In this document: piece after piece, positions 44,460 to 53,154 of the stretch
Numbering within the stretch: the stretch's first letter is position 1
How the letters are laid out: each line of letters opens with the position of its first letter
Assembly (NCBI RefSeq): GCF_013177675.1
Contig: NZ_CP042652.1
Span: forward strand, 2,232,001 to 2,296,000
DNA: 64,000 nucleotides
Direction of reading: 5' to 3'
Source of the DNA: Arcobacter acticola
Lineage (GTDB): Bacteria > Campylobacterota > Campylobacteria > Campylobacterales > Arcobacteraceae
The notes under the pieces: generated by a model
Seen by the model: the letters and a program-made list of their open reading frames with translations, nothing else
Told to the model about the DNA's origin: nothing
Databases searched by the model: none
Translations under genes and position numbers: made by a program

Positions 44460-46583
44460 ATGCAAGTAAATAGTATAAAATCAAAATTATTAATACTTCT
44501 TTTTATAAGTATCTCATGTTCATTTATTATATTGGGTTTTTATAATGCCTATAATAACTATAATTCAGAATATAATCTGATAAAACAAAAAGAGTTAAAT
44601 CAAGTAAAAGAAACATCAAAATCAATTAATAATTATTTACAGTCTAAAATAGATATAGTTGAAGCAGTAGCTCAAGAAGTATCTACATTACCTTTAGATG
44701 TAAAAAATAGTGAAATAGTTAATAAATTACGTTTAGGAAATCTAGCAGGTAATTTTTCTGGATTATATTTAGGAATTCAAGAAAATGGTAATTTCTTACA
44801 ATTTGATGGAACTTTCAGAACACCACAAACCCATGATTATGATTCAAGAGCTAGACCTTGGTATAAAAAAGCTATTGATGAAGATAAAGCAGGAGTTAGT
44901 GAACCATATATTGATTTTTCAACAAAAAAGTTAGTTATATCAGTATCTGCTCCTATAAAAAAAGATGGAAAAAATGTAGGGGTTATTGGTTCGGATATTT
45001 CTCTTGATACAGTTGTAAGTACAATTTTAAATATTTCTCTTGATGAAGAAGGGTTTGCATATCTTATTGATGAAAATGGTAAGACTATTGTTCATAAAGA
45101 TGATAAACAGTTTAATATCCAAAATAAAGTTTATGAACAAATTAAAAGTGACAATAGCTTACATTTTGCAGAAGCTTTAGATAATGGTAATTTACAACTA
45201 ATTGCTTATAATAGTATTCCTATCACAAATTGGAAGTTAGTAATCCAATTAGATAAAAATACATTATCAAAAAAAATCAATGAAAATTTATTAAAAGAAG
45301 TGTTTTTATATCTTATATTACTTATTATTATTTTAACTATTTTATTTTTTGCTCTTATTAAAATCTTAGTTCCACTAAAAACTCTTGAAAATGGATTAAA
45401 CTTTTTCTTCAAATATTTAAAAGGTGAAGAAAAAAATATTAATAAATTAAATATCAATACAAATGATGAGTTTGGAAATATGGCAGCAGAAATTGATAAA
45501 CAAATGGAAATAATTGCCAAAAATCTAGATCAAGATAGAAATCTAATTGAAGAAGTTAAAGAGATTGTAAATAAAGTAAAATCAGGTAATTTAAATTCTC
45601 AAATAATGTCTAAAACATCAAATACTTCTTTAGATGAATTAAAAAATATCTTAAATGATATGATAGGCACAATTAAGAACAATGTAAATGAAGATATAAA
45701 TGTGATTTTATTATCACTTGAAAAATATGCTAAATTAAACTTTGTTGATGAAATTCCAAATCCAAGTGGAAATGTTGCAAAAGGACTAAATAATCTTTCA
45801 AATATTATTAACCAAATGCTATTAGAAAATAAAAACAATGGATTAACATTAGATAAAAGCTCAAAAGTTTTATTAGAGAATGTTAATACTTTAAATAAAT
45901 CTTCAAATGAAACAGCTGTATCTTTAGAAGAAACAGCAGCTGCTTTAGAAGAAATTACAAGTACAGTAATAAATAATACCCAAAGAATTTCAACAATGGC
46001 AAGTCATTCAAAAGAACTATCAAGCTCAATAGAAGAAGGGCAAAAACTAGCTAGTATTACAGTTGATTCAATGGATTCAATAAATGAGCAAACAAAAGCA
46101 ATAGCAGATGCAATAAGTGTAATTGATCAAATTGCTTTTCAAACAAATATCTTATCTTTAAATGCAGCCGTAGAAGCAGCAACTGCTGGTGAAGCAGGAC
46201 GTGGGTTTGCAGTAGTTGCACAAGAAGTACGAAATCTAGCTTCACGAAGTGCAGAAGCAGCACGTGAAATAAAAGATTTAGTTGAAAATGCAACAAATAA
46301 AACTAACAGTGGTAAAAAAATTGCAGATGATATGATAAATGGTTATATAAAACTAAAAGAAAATATAGCTAAAACAACGAAAGTTATCCATGATATTTCA
46401 ATCTCTTCAAATGAACAAAAAACAAGTATAGAACAAATAAATGATGTAGTAAATAGATTAGATAGACAAACACAAAACAATGCATCAATTGCCACACAAA
46501 CTCAAGATATTGCTATAAATACCTCAAATATTGCAAAGAAAATTCTTGAAACAGTAAATGAAAAAGAGTTTAGAAACAAATAA
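44460..46583 (+). CDS. Methyl-accepting chemotaxis protein with Cache domain, 707 aa
   Basis: TM1 (about 8-29), periplasmic dCache sensor (about 35-275, with [15 protein letters not shown] and [14 protein letters not shown]), TM2 (about 281-304), HAMP (about 305-360) and a cytoplasmic signalling domain (about 470-707). The conserved hairpin tip is intact: [20 protein letters not shown] and [20 protein letters not shown]. No C-terminal CheR-binding pentapeptide is present. The (DxRxRPWY) signature suggests small amino or carboxylic acids as ligands. It senses and relays chemical stimuli to CheA. Confidence 0.95.
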   Translation: MQVNSIKSKLLILLFISISCSFIILGFYNAYNNYNSEYNLIKQKELNQVKETSKSINNYLQSKIDIVEAVAQEVSTLPLDVKNSEIVNKLRLGNLAGNFSGLYLGIQENGNFLQFDGTFRTPQTHDYDSRARPWYKKAIDEDKAGVSEPYIDFSTKKLVISVSAPIKKDGKNVGVIGSDISLDTVVSTILNISLDEEGFAYLIDENGKTIVHKDDKQFNIQNKVYEQIKSDNSLHFAEALDNGNLQLIAYNSIPITNWKLVIQLDKNTLSKKINENLLKEVFLYLILLIIILTILFFALIKILVPLKTLENGLNFFFKYLKGEEKNINKLNINTNDEFGNMAAEIDKQMEIIAKNLDQDRNLIEEVKEIVNKVKSGNLNSQIMSKTSNTSLDELKNILNDMIGTIKNNVNEDINVILLSLEKYAKLNFVDEIPNPSGNVAKGLNNLSNIINQMLLENKNNGLTLDKSSKVLLENVNTLNKSSNETAVSLEETAAALEEITSTVINNTQRISTMASHSKELSSSIEEGQKLASITVDSMDSINEQTKAIADAISVIDQIAFQTNILSLNAAVEAATAGEAGRGFAVVAQEVRNLASRSAEAAREIKDLVENATNKTNSGKKIADDMINGYIKLKENIAKTTKVIHDISISSNEQKTSIEQINDVVNRLDRQTQNNASIATQTQDIAINTSNIAKKILETVNEKEFRNK

Positions 46584-46609
46584 ATCTCAACTTCTTTTAC
46601 AAAAAACTC

Positions 46610-46644
46610 ATCATAATACTTAATCTTAGATGAAGTATTATGAT
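46610..46644. terminator. Stem-loop after the chemoreceptor gene
   Basis: ATCATAATACTT-(11 nt)-AAGTATTATGAT, a perfect 12-bp stem 27 bp after the chemoreceptor stop. No T-run follows, so terminator strength is uncertain. Confidence 0.55.
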
Positions 46645-46700
46645 AGTAACATTTCAACCTTATTTTTAAAGCCTTAGAAGTAAATGCTTATAAATAATGT

Positions 46701-46785
46701 GCGGATATGGTGGAACGGTAGACACGCTACCTTGAGGTGGTAGTGCCCTACGGGTGTGCGAGTTCAAATCTCGCTATCCGCACCA
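46701..46785 (+). tRNA. tRNA-Leu (GAG)
   Basis: GCGGATA acceptor pairs with TATCCGC before A and an encoded CCA (46783-46785). The anticodon loop TTGAGGT between arms CTACC and GGTAG gives anticodon GAG, for CUC/CUU leucine codons. A long variable arm (class II, TGCCCTACGGGTGT) and T-arm GTTCAAATC are present. A T-tract and hairpin follow. Confidence 0.97.
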
Positions 46786-46798
46786 CATTGATTTTTTT

Positions 46799-46822
46799 TA
46801 AATCCCTATTTTATAGGATTTA
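46799..46822 (+). terminator. Hairpin after tRNA-Leu
   Basis: TAAATCC-CTATTTTATA-GGATTTA, a 7-bp stem behind an eight-T stretch just after the tRNA. Confidence 0.45.
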
Positions 46823-46941
46823 GAAGACTTTTTAAGATTCATAACAAAAAATTAATTCCAACCTATTTCCAACTTAAAACATCCAAAATAGAGAATTAAT
46901 TATAATAGTAAAACCTATGATTCATAAAAGTTTTTACTTAA

Positions 46942-47241
46942 TCATTTAATATCTTTAAATTTTCCTATTTTAATATCTTTAAGTTGTACTGCACCTACTT
47001 TATTTATAAAATCTAACTCTATTTCTTCATCCAAACTCATATAGTATATATCTAAAGGATAATAAACTGACAATTGATTTAAATCATTCTTCTTTTTTAG
47101 AAGCTCATCTTGAGATTCATATAAAATCAATAAATCTATATCATAAATTACATTCTTATTTTTTAAAATAGAACCAAATAAATATATATCATCGGAATAT
47201 GAATAACTTTTTAAAACTTTTAAAATTCCAACTACAGTCAT
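46942..47241 (-). CDS. Minimal nucleotidyltransferase-domain protein, 99 aa
   Basis: A compact polymerase-beta-like fold: YLFGSILKNKNVIYDIDLLIL carries GS followed by the D-x-D metal motif, with a third possible acid at PLDIYYMSLDEE. The size is that of the MNT proteins found with HEPN toxins, but no HEPN gene is adjacent. It is the last of three genes (4 bp after the unknown gene), so it may modify the partner proteins. It lies beside a tRNA gene. Confidence 0.7.
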   Translation of the reverse strand: MTVVGILKVLKSYSYSDDIYLFGSILKNKNVIYDIDLLILYESQDELLKKKNDLNQLSVYYPLDIYYMSLDEEIELDFINKVGAVQLKDIKIGKFKDIK

Positions 47242-47245
47242 AATA

Positions 47246-47881
47246 TTAACTATTCAATCTACCTAATAATTGTCTCCAAGTTAAAATTTTTAATCCTAAT
47301 TCTTTTGCAACATCGTTAGCAATACTACTAATTCTAGCATTAGGATTACTAGCCAAAATTACATCAAATGTACGATATTTACTTTTAGCTTCTCTAACTT
47401 TCTCAGCAGTCAAATCATAATTATTTAGAGCTAATATTGTATCTTCTTTAAATCCTATTTTTATAACCTTATATCTTCTATTATCAAGTCTTATTATACT
47501 ATATACATTCGTATGTTGCTTTAATCCTTCCATAATAAATTTAGTTTCTGGATTTTGATATTCTGTTAAATTTTCATTATTAATAGCTCTCATAATATCT
47601 CCAAATCCACCAATTCCAAATCTTTTTACTTCTGCATAAGCTAAAACTTCACCCTCTATTAACGGTTCCTTTTTTATATTAAATAAAAATTGTGTATTAT
47701 CTTTAATAACTTTTTCTATTAAATCCATTGTTATATATGATTCAGAGATGACTGCTACATTATACACCTCTGAATTCTGACATCTAATTTCTACATGATT
47801 ATCATCTATAATTTCAATACTCTCTACATTATCATTACTTGATACCTTTTCTTGACACCAATTTACTATCCAATTATTCAT
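47246..47881 (-). CDS. Unknown protein between hydrolase and nucleotidyltransferase, 211 aa
   Basis: No known motif is recognised. The N-terminal 90 residues mix strands and helices (VESIEIIDDNHVEIRCQN), the middle has RFGIGGFGDIMRAINNEN, and the end is YRTFDVILASNPNARISSIA then GLKILTWRQLLGRLN, resembling an alpha/beta domain finishing in a conserved-looking TWRQLL helix. It overlaps the hydrolase gene by 8 bp, so the stoichiometry is probably coupled. Function unknown. Confidence 0.62.
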   Translation of the reverse strand: MNNWIVNWCQEKVSSNDNVESIEIIDDNHVEIRCQNSEVYNVAVISESYITMDLIEKVIKDNTQFLFNIKKEPLIEGEVLAYAEVKRFGIGGFGDIMRAINNENLTEYQNPETKFIMEGLKQHTNVYSIIRLDNRRYKVIKIGFKEDTILALNNYDLTAEKVREAKSKYRTFDVILASNPNARISSIANDVAKELGLKILTWRQLLGRLNS

Positions 47882-48905
47882 TCAGGCTCCTTAATACATT
47901 TAATATTTCACGAGGGAATTGTTGTCCATTAAAATCTGATTTCCCCGTATGTTTTGCATTAAAATCTTTAGTATGAACTTTATAAATCTGAAATTCTTCT
48001 TTTTCTCTATCAGTTAAAAGAAAATAATTCTGTTCAAATAAATCAATAATCTTATGATTATTAGGAAGGATACAACTTTCTATTTTTTCTTTCCATGCAT
48101 GAGCAATTTCACTTTCTGCATTATATTTATAATCATTATTTGGACCATAAATACTTAATATAGATTTATTTTCATTAAAATAAGGTTCTAAATTATTAAA
48201 TAATTCTTTTCTTTTTATTCTTCTATTTAAAGAAATCTTTTTATTCTCTAAAAGAATTTGTTTTAAATCAAGAAAAGTCCTATCCTTTGAATTTCTTGGT
48301 TTTGCAATTCCATTACTACCCATGTGTGCTTTATCTGATATTTCTTTATATCCTTCATTCCATAATCCACTTGCACTTACTCTATCTACAACTCTATCTA
48401 AACTACCTATAATATAATTAAAATCAATATACTCAGATATACTTGATGAAATAAAATTTTTATTTAATTCTTCTAAAAAATCGCTATTTTTTCTTAATTG
48501 TGCTATTTGTGGATGAAAAGAATATACACCAAATGCTAAATCAGAACCTATATTAGGAGTTGCATACAAAACTACTTTAGTTACTTTTATTTCATTTAAC
48601 TTTATCATTTCCAAATTGTCAACTAAATACTTTTTTGCAATAAGTCCACCCATACTATGGCAAACTAGCACTATTTCATTATAATTAGAAAAGTGTGCAT
48701 TAATTTCACCTTCCAAATCTTTACTTAAAGATTGTATTTTAGGGTATTTATTAAAATAAGGTACATGAATTAAACTAGTTGGATATTCATAGAACGCAAC
48801 ATCCCAAGAAGACAATTCTTCATCTTCATTAATAAACTGTTTAAAATTACCAAATGATTCTTTAGTTCCACCTAAACCATGTATAAATAATATTAATTTT
48901 TCCAC
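47874..48905 (-). CDS. Alpha/beta-hydrolase (lipase-like) with extra C-terminal domain, 343 aa
   Basis: The fold starts LILFIHGLGGTKESFG (oxyanion HGLGG) and has the nucleophile elbow VLVCHSMGGLIAK (serine about residue 86). The catalytic histidine is likely in KAHMGSNGIAKP (about 200). The first 210 residues fit DUF676-like lipases. Residues about 215-343 form a separate charged domain (NNDYKYNAESEIAHAW, VHTKDFNAKHTGKSDF) of unknown role. First gene of a three-gene operon. In anti-phage systems, similar hydrolases act as membrane-damaging effectors; that is an inference here. Confidence 0.78.
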   Translation of the reverse strand: MEKLILFIHGLGGTKESFGNFKQFINEDEELSSWDVAFYEYPTSLIHVPYFNKYPKIQSLSKDLEGEINAHFSNYNEIVLVCHSMGGLIAKKYLVDNLEMIKLNEIKVTKVVLYATPNIGSDLAFGVYSFHPQIAQLRKNSDFLEELNKNFISSSISEYIDFNYIIGSLDRVVDRVSASGLWNEGYKEISDKAHMGSNGIAKPRNSKDRTFLDLKQILLENKKISLNRRIKRKELFNNLEPYFNENKSILSIYGPNNDYKYNAESEIAHAWKEKIESCILPNNHKIIDLFEQNYFLLTDREKEEFQIYKVHTKDFNAKHTGKSDFNGQQFPREILNVLRSLNE

Positions 48906-48964
48906 ATATACTCTTTTTATTAATTAATCTAACTCTCAATAACTATTATAATACATAGTCAGTC

Positions 48965-49450
48965 CTATAAAAAAGGCTTATTAAACTCTTCTTTTTTCCA
49001 CTTTTTACAAAAGTCAATAAACTCTTGAGCATCATTATCTATTTTTTGAGATTCTTCAATTGCAAGTTTCATCACTTCCGCTAAAGCTTTAATAAATTCT
49101 GTAAAATTAATTCTTACAATATTTGAATCTTCATCAATTGAAAAATAATCAATACATCGAGATACTTTAGTTTCATATTTTTCGCCATTTTCATCTTTTT
49201 TTGTTCTTGTAAATATATCTTTTATAGTTATTTTTCCATCAAGTATACATAATGAGAAATTATCATCTGATTGCAGCCAACTACCACAAAAATAATCTTC
49301 TGCTTTAATATTTACTTTACAACTTGTATCTGAAGTAGTTATATCTTTATCAAGATTTTTTTCAAGTTCCAAAATCAGTGCAAAAAGTTCTTGAAGGGCT
49401 TTTCCTGTTATTTTTTTTCTATTTTCTAATTTTTCAATTAATGTTTTCAT
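48965..49450 (-). CDS. Unknown protein, 161 aa
   Basis: Helical N- and C-terminal parts (KTLIEKLENRKKITGKALQE at the start, EFIDFCKKWKKEEFNK at the end) flank a strand-rich centre. Contains several cysteines (TSCKVN, YFCGSW, SLCIL, SRCIDY) but no CxxC. Not recognised. 59 bp separate it from the hydrolase gene, on the same strand. Confidence 0.6.
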   Translation of the reverse strand: MKTLIEKLENRKKITGKALQELFALILELEKNLDKDITTSDTSCKVNIKAEDYFCGSWLQSDDNFSLCILDGKITIKDIFTRTKKDENGEKYETKVSRCIDYFSIDEDSNIVRINFTEFIKALAEVMKLAIEESQKIDNDAQEFIDFCKKWKKEEFNKPFL

Positions 49451-49613
49451 TTGTATTTTGTATAAATGAAACTATTAAGCATAAAATAAGATAGTACATA
49501 AGTTTAGTATAATAGAAATTAGATTATTTCATATTTTGATTTTTGCTTTTACTTATACAATAAGCCTAATAACTATATAATTGCTTTCGCAATAAATCCA
49601 TAAGGAAAACTCT

Positions 49614-51500
49614 ATGTTTCAAAAACTTTTATTAAAAATATTAACTATTTTAATAATTCCAATATTCTTATTCTCAGATAATATTCCAGAGACTCCAATT
49701 AAATTAATAGGTAAAGATACCTCTGTTACAAAACCAACAATAGAACCCACAATAGTTACAGAAGATACAACAAAAAATTTAGAAAATCAAATAGATATTC
49801 AAAATAAATTAATTAATGAAGTTATACTTAATATAAATAATGAATCATATCTAACATCCTTACCTGAAAAAAGTTTTTATGAAAATGAAATTTTATTTTT
49901 AACAAATAAAATCAATGCAAACAATATTCAAAATAACACTTTAGCTGCACAAAGAGATGAATTAAAAGTTGCTTATTTAGATGAAAAATCTTATTATGAA
50001 AATACCCTAAAAGATATAATTATCGGAAAGCAAGAGTTTAAAAATAAAAAATACTTTGAAGAAATCTTACAAAATAATATAAATAAAATACAAAAGTTTA
50101 AACTTGATCCTTATACACTAATTTATAATAATGAATTAAAAAATGATTCTAAAGTATCTACAGAATTTATAGATAGTTATATAGAGTTATATAATCAAAA
50201 ACATACTCAATTATTTGTACTTCAATACTTATATTCAAATATGCAAAAGATTAGAGCTTCAAATTTCTTTATTGATGAATTTAATCTTAAATATATAATA
50301 AATAAAATTGACAATATAAAATCAATTTCTTATTTTTCATCACTCATTTCTTATCACTTAAATTTTTCTATTGGTGAAGCTTCTGTTGTACTTTTAATTA
50401 TCATATTTTTTAGATTATTAAATAGATACTTAATTGCTTTAATAATAAATTTTATTTCAAAAATATTATTTAAAAATGATCAAGAAGCCGAAGAAAGTGT
50501 ACTTTACTATTTAAAAGAGGCAATTAATTCCCCTTTGATTTATAGTTTATACCTTTTTTCAATACAAATTTCTATTTTTATTTTAATAAAAGACCAATCA
50601 TTAATAAATCAGATAATGCCATGGATAAATACAATTTATATGGCTCTTTTAACATGGGCTATGTATTCTATTCTAAATAATAGTATTTCAATTTATGCTC
50701 AAAACTTACTTGAGAAATATCAAAATGTAAGAAAAGAGATGATTGTTTTTATTTTAAAGATTGTCAAAGTTCTACTTATTTTAGTTGTAATTCTTTTTTT
50801 ATTTACCCAACTTGGAATTGATGTAAAAGCAATCGCTGCATCACTGGGAGTTGGGGGTATTGCAATAGCGCTTGCTGCTAAAGATACTCTTGCTAATTTC
50901 TTTGCTTCATTAAATATTATGACAGATAACTCATTTTCCCAAGGTGATTGGATAAAAACAGATGATTTTGAAGGAACTGTTGTTGATATTAGAATGAGAA
51001 CAACAAGAATTAGAACATTTGATAATGCAATGATAACTGTTCCAAATACTCAAATTGCAAATGCGCATATTTTAAACTGGTCAAAAAGAATAATAGGAAG
51101 AAGAATAAAAATGAGTATTGGAGTAACATATGAAAATAAAATGTCAGATATTGTATGTTTAAAAAATGATATCTTAGATATGTTATTAAATCATCCAAAT
51201 ATTGCTTCAAACAAAAATATAGATATTTCAAGAACAAAAGCCTTTGAAGCAATAAAAAGAGAAGATTTAGAAGGTATTAAAAATACTCTTTTAGTGTATA
51301 TTGATGAATTTGGAGCAACATCTATAAATATCTTAGTTTATTGTTTCTCAAGAAGTCCTGTATGGGAAGACTGGCTTGATACAAAAGAAGATGTAATGAT
51401 AAAAATAGCTAGATTAGTTGAGAAAAACCATTGTGAGTTTGCTTACCCTACTCAAGTTGTACATTTAAAACAAGAGCAAAAAATAGAAGACTTAAGTTAG
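49614..51500 (+). CDS. Mechanosensitive channel (MscS family), 628 aa
   Basis: A signal peptide is followed by an extended periplasmic region (about 20-240), then several TM helices, of which the pore helix AIAASLGVGGIAIALAAKD (about 400-420) carries the Gly/Ala pattern of MscS, with the beta-domain LNIMTDNSFSQGDWIKTDD after it. Large members like this are akin to MscK/YbdG types. It opens under membrane tension and releases solutes. A hairpin ATTGC-TTTC-GCAAT (49580-49593) lies in its leader. Confidence 0.9.
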   Translation: MFQKLLLKILTILIIPIFLFSDNIPETPIKLIGKDTSVTKPTIEPTIVTEDTTKNLENQIDIQNKLINEVILNINNESYLTSLPEKSFYENEILFLTNKINANNIQNNTLAAQRDELKVAYLDEKSYYENTLKDIIIGKQEFKNKKYFEEILQNNINKIQKFKLDPYTLIYNNELKNDSKVSTEFIDSYIELYNQKHTQLFVLQYLYSNMQKIRASNFFIDEFNLKYIINKIDNIKSISYFSSLISYHLNFSIGEASVVLLIIIFFRLLNRYLIALIINFISKILFKNDQEAEESVLYYLKEAINSPLIYSLYLFSIQISIFILIKDQSLINQIMPWINTIYMALLTWAMYSILNNSISIYAQNLLEKYQNVRKEMIVFILKIVKVLLILVVILFLFTQLGIDVKAIAASLGVGGIAIALAAKDTLANFFASLNIMTDNSFSQGDWIKTDDFEGTVVDIRMRTTRIRTFDNAMITVPNTQIANAHILNWSKRIIGRRIKMSIGVTYENKMSDIVCLKNDILDMLLNHPNIASNKNIDISRTKAFEAIKREDLEGIKNTLLVYIDEFGATSINILVYCFSRSPVWEDWLDTKEDVMIKIARLVEKNHCEFAYPTQVVHLKQEQKIEDLS

Positions 51501-51510
51501 AAAGTCTTCT
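51485..51510. terminator. Terminator between convergent genes
   Basis: AGAAGACTT-AAGTTAGA-AAGTCTTCT is a perfect 9-bp stem spanning the stop of the channel gene and the edge of the minus-strand gene. Confidence 0.55.
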
Positions 51511-51925
51511 ATCTTTCAAGTAATATATCAGCTTTAGTTCTAAGTTTTTTTTTATACAAAAACTCTTTTTCTCTAGCTGTAAATTTCTCCTCTTTTTTCT
51601 CTTCAACTTTTGTTTCTTTTTTTTGCTCTTTCTTAAAATCTTTTTTTGAATCTTTCTTAGAGTTTATCTCTTCTTCTTTTTTAAACATAGTTAAAAGTAA
51701 ATAAACAGAAAAAACTATATTAAACACTATTATTAGCCATTTTGAAATAAGTGCTATTTCTAAAAAAGCTAATTTATCTTTTAATTTTAAATACTCAACA
51801 ACATCTGAATATATAGCATTTGCAAATAATGCAATAATCAAAAGTAAAACAATTAAGATTACCCTTCTTCTGAATTTAAATAAATAGTACCAAAAAAGTG
51901 CAGATTTAACTTGTTTAAACATCAC
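51509..51925 (-). CDS. Two-TM membrane protein of unknown function, 138 aa
   Basis: Two hydrophobic segments (about 22-42, IVLLLIIALFANAIYSD; and about 63-83, LIVVFNIVFSVYLLLTMF) are followed by a very Lys/Glu-rich cytoplasmic tail (NSKKDSKKDFKKEQKKETKVEEKKEEKF cut short here for length; residues 88-118) ending in an KFTAREKEFLYKKKLRTK segment. Likely cytosolic tail interacting with nucleic acid or protein. Unknown function. 6 bp after another small gene, so these two are an operon. Confidence 0.65.
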   Translation of the reverse strand: MMFKQVKSALFWYYLFKFRRRVILIVLLLIIALFANAIYSDVVEYLKLKDKLAFLEIALISKWLIIVFNIVFSVYLLLTMFKKEEEINSKKDSKKDFKKEQKKETKVEEKKEEKFTAREKEFLYKKKLRTKADILLER

Positions 51926-51931
51926 ATATTC

Positions 51932-52246
51932 CTAAACAAAGAAATTTAAACCAAGAGCAGCAAGGGCAACTACAAGGGATTTTGTTTTTAAATCATCTAC
52001 AATTTTTCTCTCTTCATCTGCAATTATTATTTCAAGTTGTTCATCTGTGTAATCATCAAAACTTTTGTGATTTTCAACAAGTCTAGCTTTTGTTGCAAGT
52101 ACAGCTTTTTCTCTTATTTTTAAGTTTACAGCCTCTTTTATTTGTAGGCTTTTTATTTTTGGATAATCAAATGCTTTTGTAGCATTTTCACTTGCTATAT
52201 TTAATAATTTGTTTGAATTTTCTTTTAAAGTATCTTTTATTCCCAT
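51932..52246 (-). CDS. Small helical protein of unknown function, 104 aa
   Basis: Predominantly helical; starts MGIKDTLKENSNKLLNIASE and ends in a short hydrophobic stretch (SLVVALAALGLNFFV), which could be a C-terminal membrane anchor. No motif recognised. First gene of a two-gene operon with the 138-aa membrane protein. Confidence 0.65.
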   Translation of the reverse strand: MGIKDTLKENSNKLLNIASENATKAFDYPKIKSLQIKEAVNLKIREKAVLATKARLVENHKSFDDYTDEQLEIIIADEERKIVDDLKTKSLVVALAALGLNFFV

Positions 52247-52357
52247 GATTTTTCCAATTTATTTTCTTTTATTTTATCATTTAACTATTAATGAAAACAT
52301 AATCAAGAAAATATCAATACAACTTTGATAAAATAAAAAGAAAATATAGGGTTAAAA

Positions 52358-52639
52358 ATGTCAAAAGCAACAGCAAGACACATTCTTCTAAATAATGAAA
52401 AGTTAGCAAGAAAACTAAAAAAAGAGATAATCAACAATGAAATTACCTTTGAAAAAGCAGCAAAAAAATTTTCAAAATGTGGTTCTGCAAAAAGAGGAGG
52501 GAGTCTTGGGACTTTCCAAAAGGGAGATATGGTTAAAGAATTTGACAATATAGTCTTTACTCAAGATTTAAATAAAATACACGGACCAATAAAAACTCAA
52601 TTTGGTTTTCATCTAATAGAAATAATGGCTAGATACTAG
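52358..52639 (+). CDS. Parvulin-type peptidyl-prolyl isomerase, 93 aa
   Basis: A single stand-alone PPIC rotamase domain: the ARHILL start (KATARHILLNNE), then AAKKFSKCGSAKRGGSLGTF and FGFHLIEIM. All core residues of a parvulin are present (the histidines of ARHILL and FGFH). No signal peptide, so it is cytoplasmic. Its size equals E. coli PpiC. It catalyses cis-trans proline isomerisation. Confidence 0.94.
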   Translation: MSKATARHILLNNEKLARKLKKEIINNEITFEKAAKKFSKCGSAKRGGSLGTFQKGDMVKEFDNIVFTQDLNKIHGPIKTQFGFHLIEIMARY

Positions 52640-52647
52640 CCATTATT
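52621..52647. terminator. Hairpin terminator after the parvulin gene
   Basis: AATAATGGCTAG-ATA-CTAGCCATTATT, a perfect 12-bp stem that spans the stop codon. Confidence 0.68.
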
Positions 52648-52693
52648 AAAAATCCTCAAATACTTTTTTAAAACTTAATATTTCTAAAAAATC

Positions 52694-52807
52694 TTATAAA
52701 ACATATTCCCATCTTGGATAAACAGAAGCAATAGTCTTCATATCATCAATTTTAAACACATTAATAATCTTAAATCTACCACTTGTTAAAAATGCTTTTA
52801 TTCTCAT
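52694..52807 (-). CDS. Possible micro-protein, 37 aa
   Basis: A frame with the ribosome-binding site AAGGAATACAAA before ATG encodes MRIKAFLTSGRFKIINVFKI followed by 17 more residues ending in YPRWEYVL. Basic at the start and compact. No family is known. It occupies the only gene-free stretch of this area. Confidence 0.4.
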   Translation of the reverse strand: MRIKAFLTSGRFKIINVFKIDDMKTIASVYPRWEYVL

Positions 52808-52871
52808 TTTGTATTCCTTGATTTTTCTAAATAAATTATAGCCAAAATTTTATAATATTTTACTTAATTTT

Positions 52872-52919
52872 ATATGCATATATATATTTATATTATTTTT
52901 ATGATATACTTATGCATAT
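52872..52919. promoter_or_regulatory. Repeated TATGCATA motifs before the HTH gene
   Basis: TATGCATA occurs twice (about 52874-52881 and 52911-52918), spaced 37 bp, in a very A/T-rich promoter, together with a likely -10 (TATACT, 52904). It may be an autoregulatory site of the small HTH protein. Weak evidence. Confidence 0.35.
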
Positions 52920-52935
52920 TTTTAATTGGAGCCAA

Positions 52936-53154
52936 ATGGATAAAGATAATTTTAAATCATTATTAAAAAAAGCTAATTTCAATAAACGCACCTTTTCAGA
53001 ACATTTAGGATTGAAATATCAAAGTGTAAATTCATGGGGAAACAACGGTAGAAGCGTTCCTTATTGGGTTGAATCATGGCTGAATTTATATATTGATAAT
53101 CACAAATGCAAGCAAATAAAAGAGATGTTAAAAAATACAGGAGTATGCGAATGA
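52936..53154 (+). CDS. Small HTH protein upstream of thiD, 72 aa
   Basis: MDKDNFKSLLKKANFNKRTF, then SEHLGLKYQSVNSWGNNGRS, which is a helix-turn-helix with a well formed recognition helix, followed by VPYWVESWLNLYIDN. The ATG at 52936 is preferred because GGAG precedes it, over the ATG at 52912. Its stop (TGA) shares bases with the thiD ATG, so it is coupled to thiD and may control it. Similar small proteins are widely found in this group, but the ligand is unknown. Confidence 0.68.
   Translation: MDKDNFKSLLKKANFNKRTFSEHLGLKYQSVNSWGNNGRSVPYWVESWLNLYIDNHKCKQIKEMLKNTGVCE

Noticed and set aside
46057-46296. Leucine/histidine-rich open frame on the minus strand inside the chemoreceptor gene
   Set aside because: It is the antisense of the conserved signalling tip; the odd composition mirrors the Gln/Ala/Glu-rich codons of the true gene.
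46942-47881. The nucleotidyltransferase and its neighbour as a HEPN-MNT toxin-antitoxin pair
   Set aside because: The neighbour has no R-x4-6-H HEPN motif that I can see, and a hydrolase is part of the same operon.
46770-49600. A second copy of the tRNA-Leu 3' end as an attachment site marking an integrated element
   Set aside because: No matching 3'-end sequence was found in the following 2.8 kb, and no integrase gene is present.
52820-52935. A TPP riboswitch before the HTH-thiD pair
   Set aside because: No CUGAGA-type core or matching stems; the region is nearly pure A/T.
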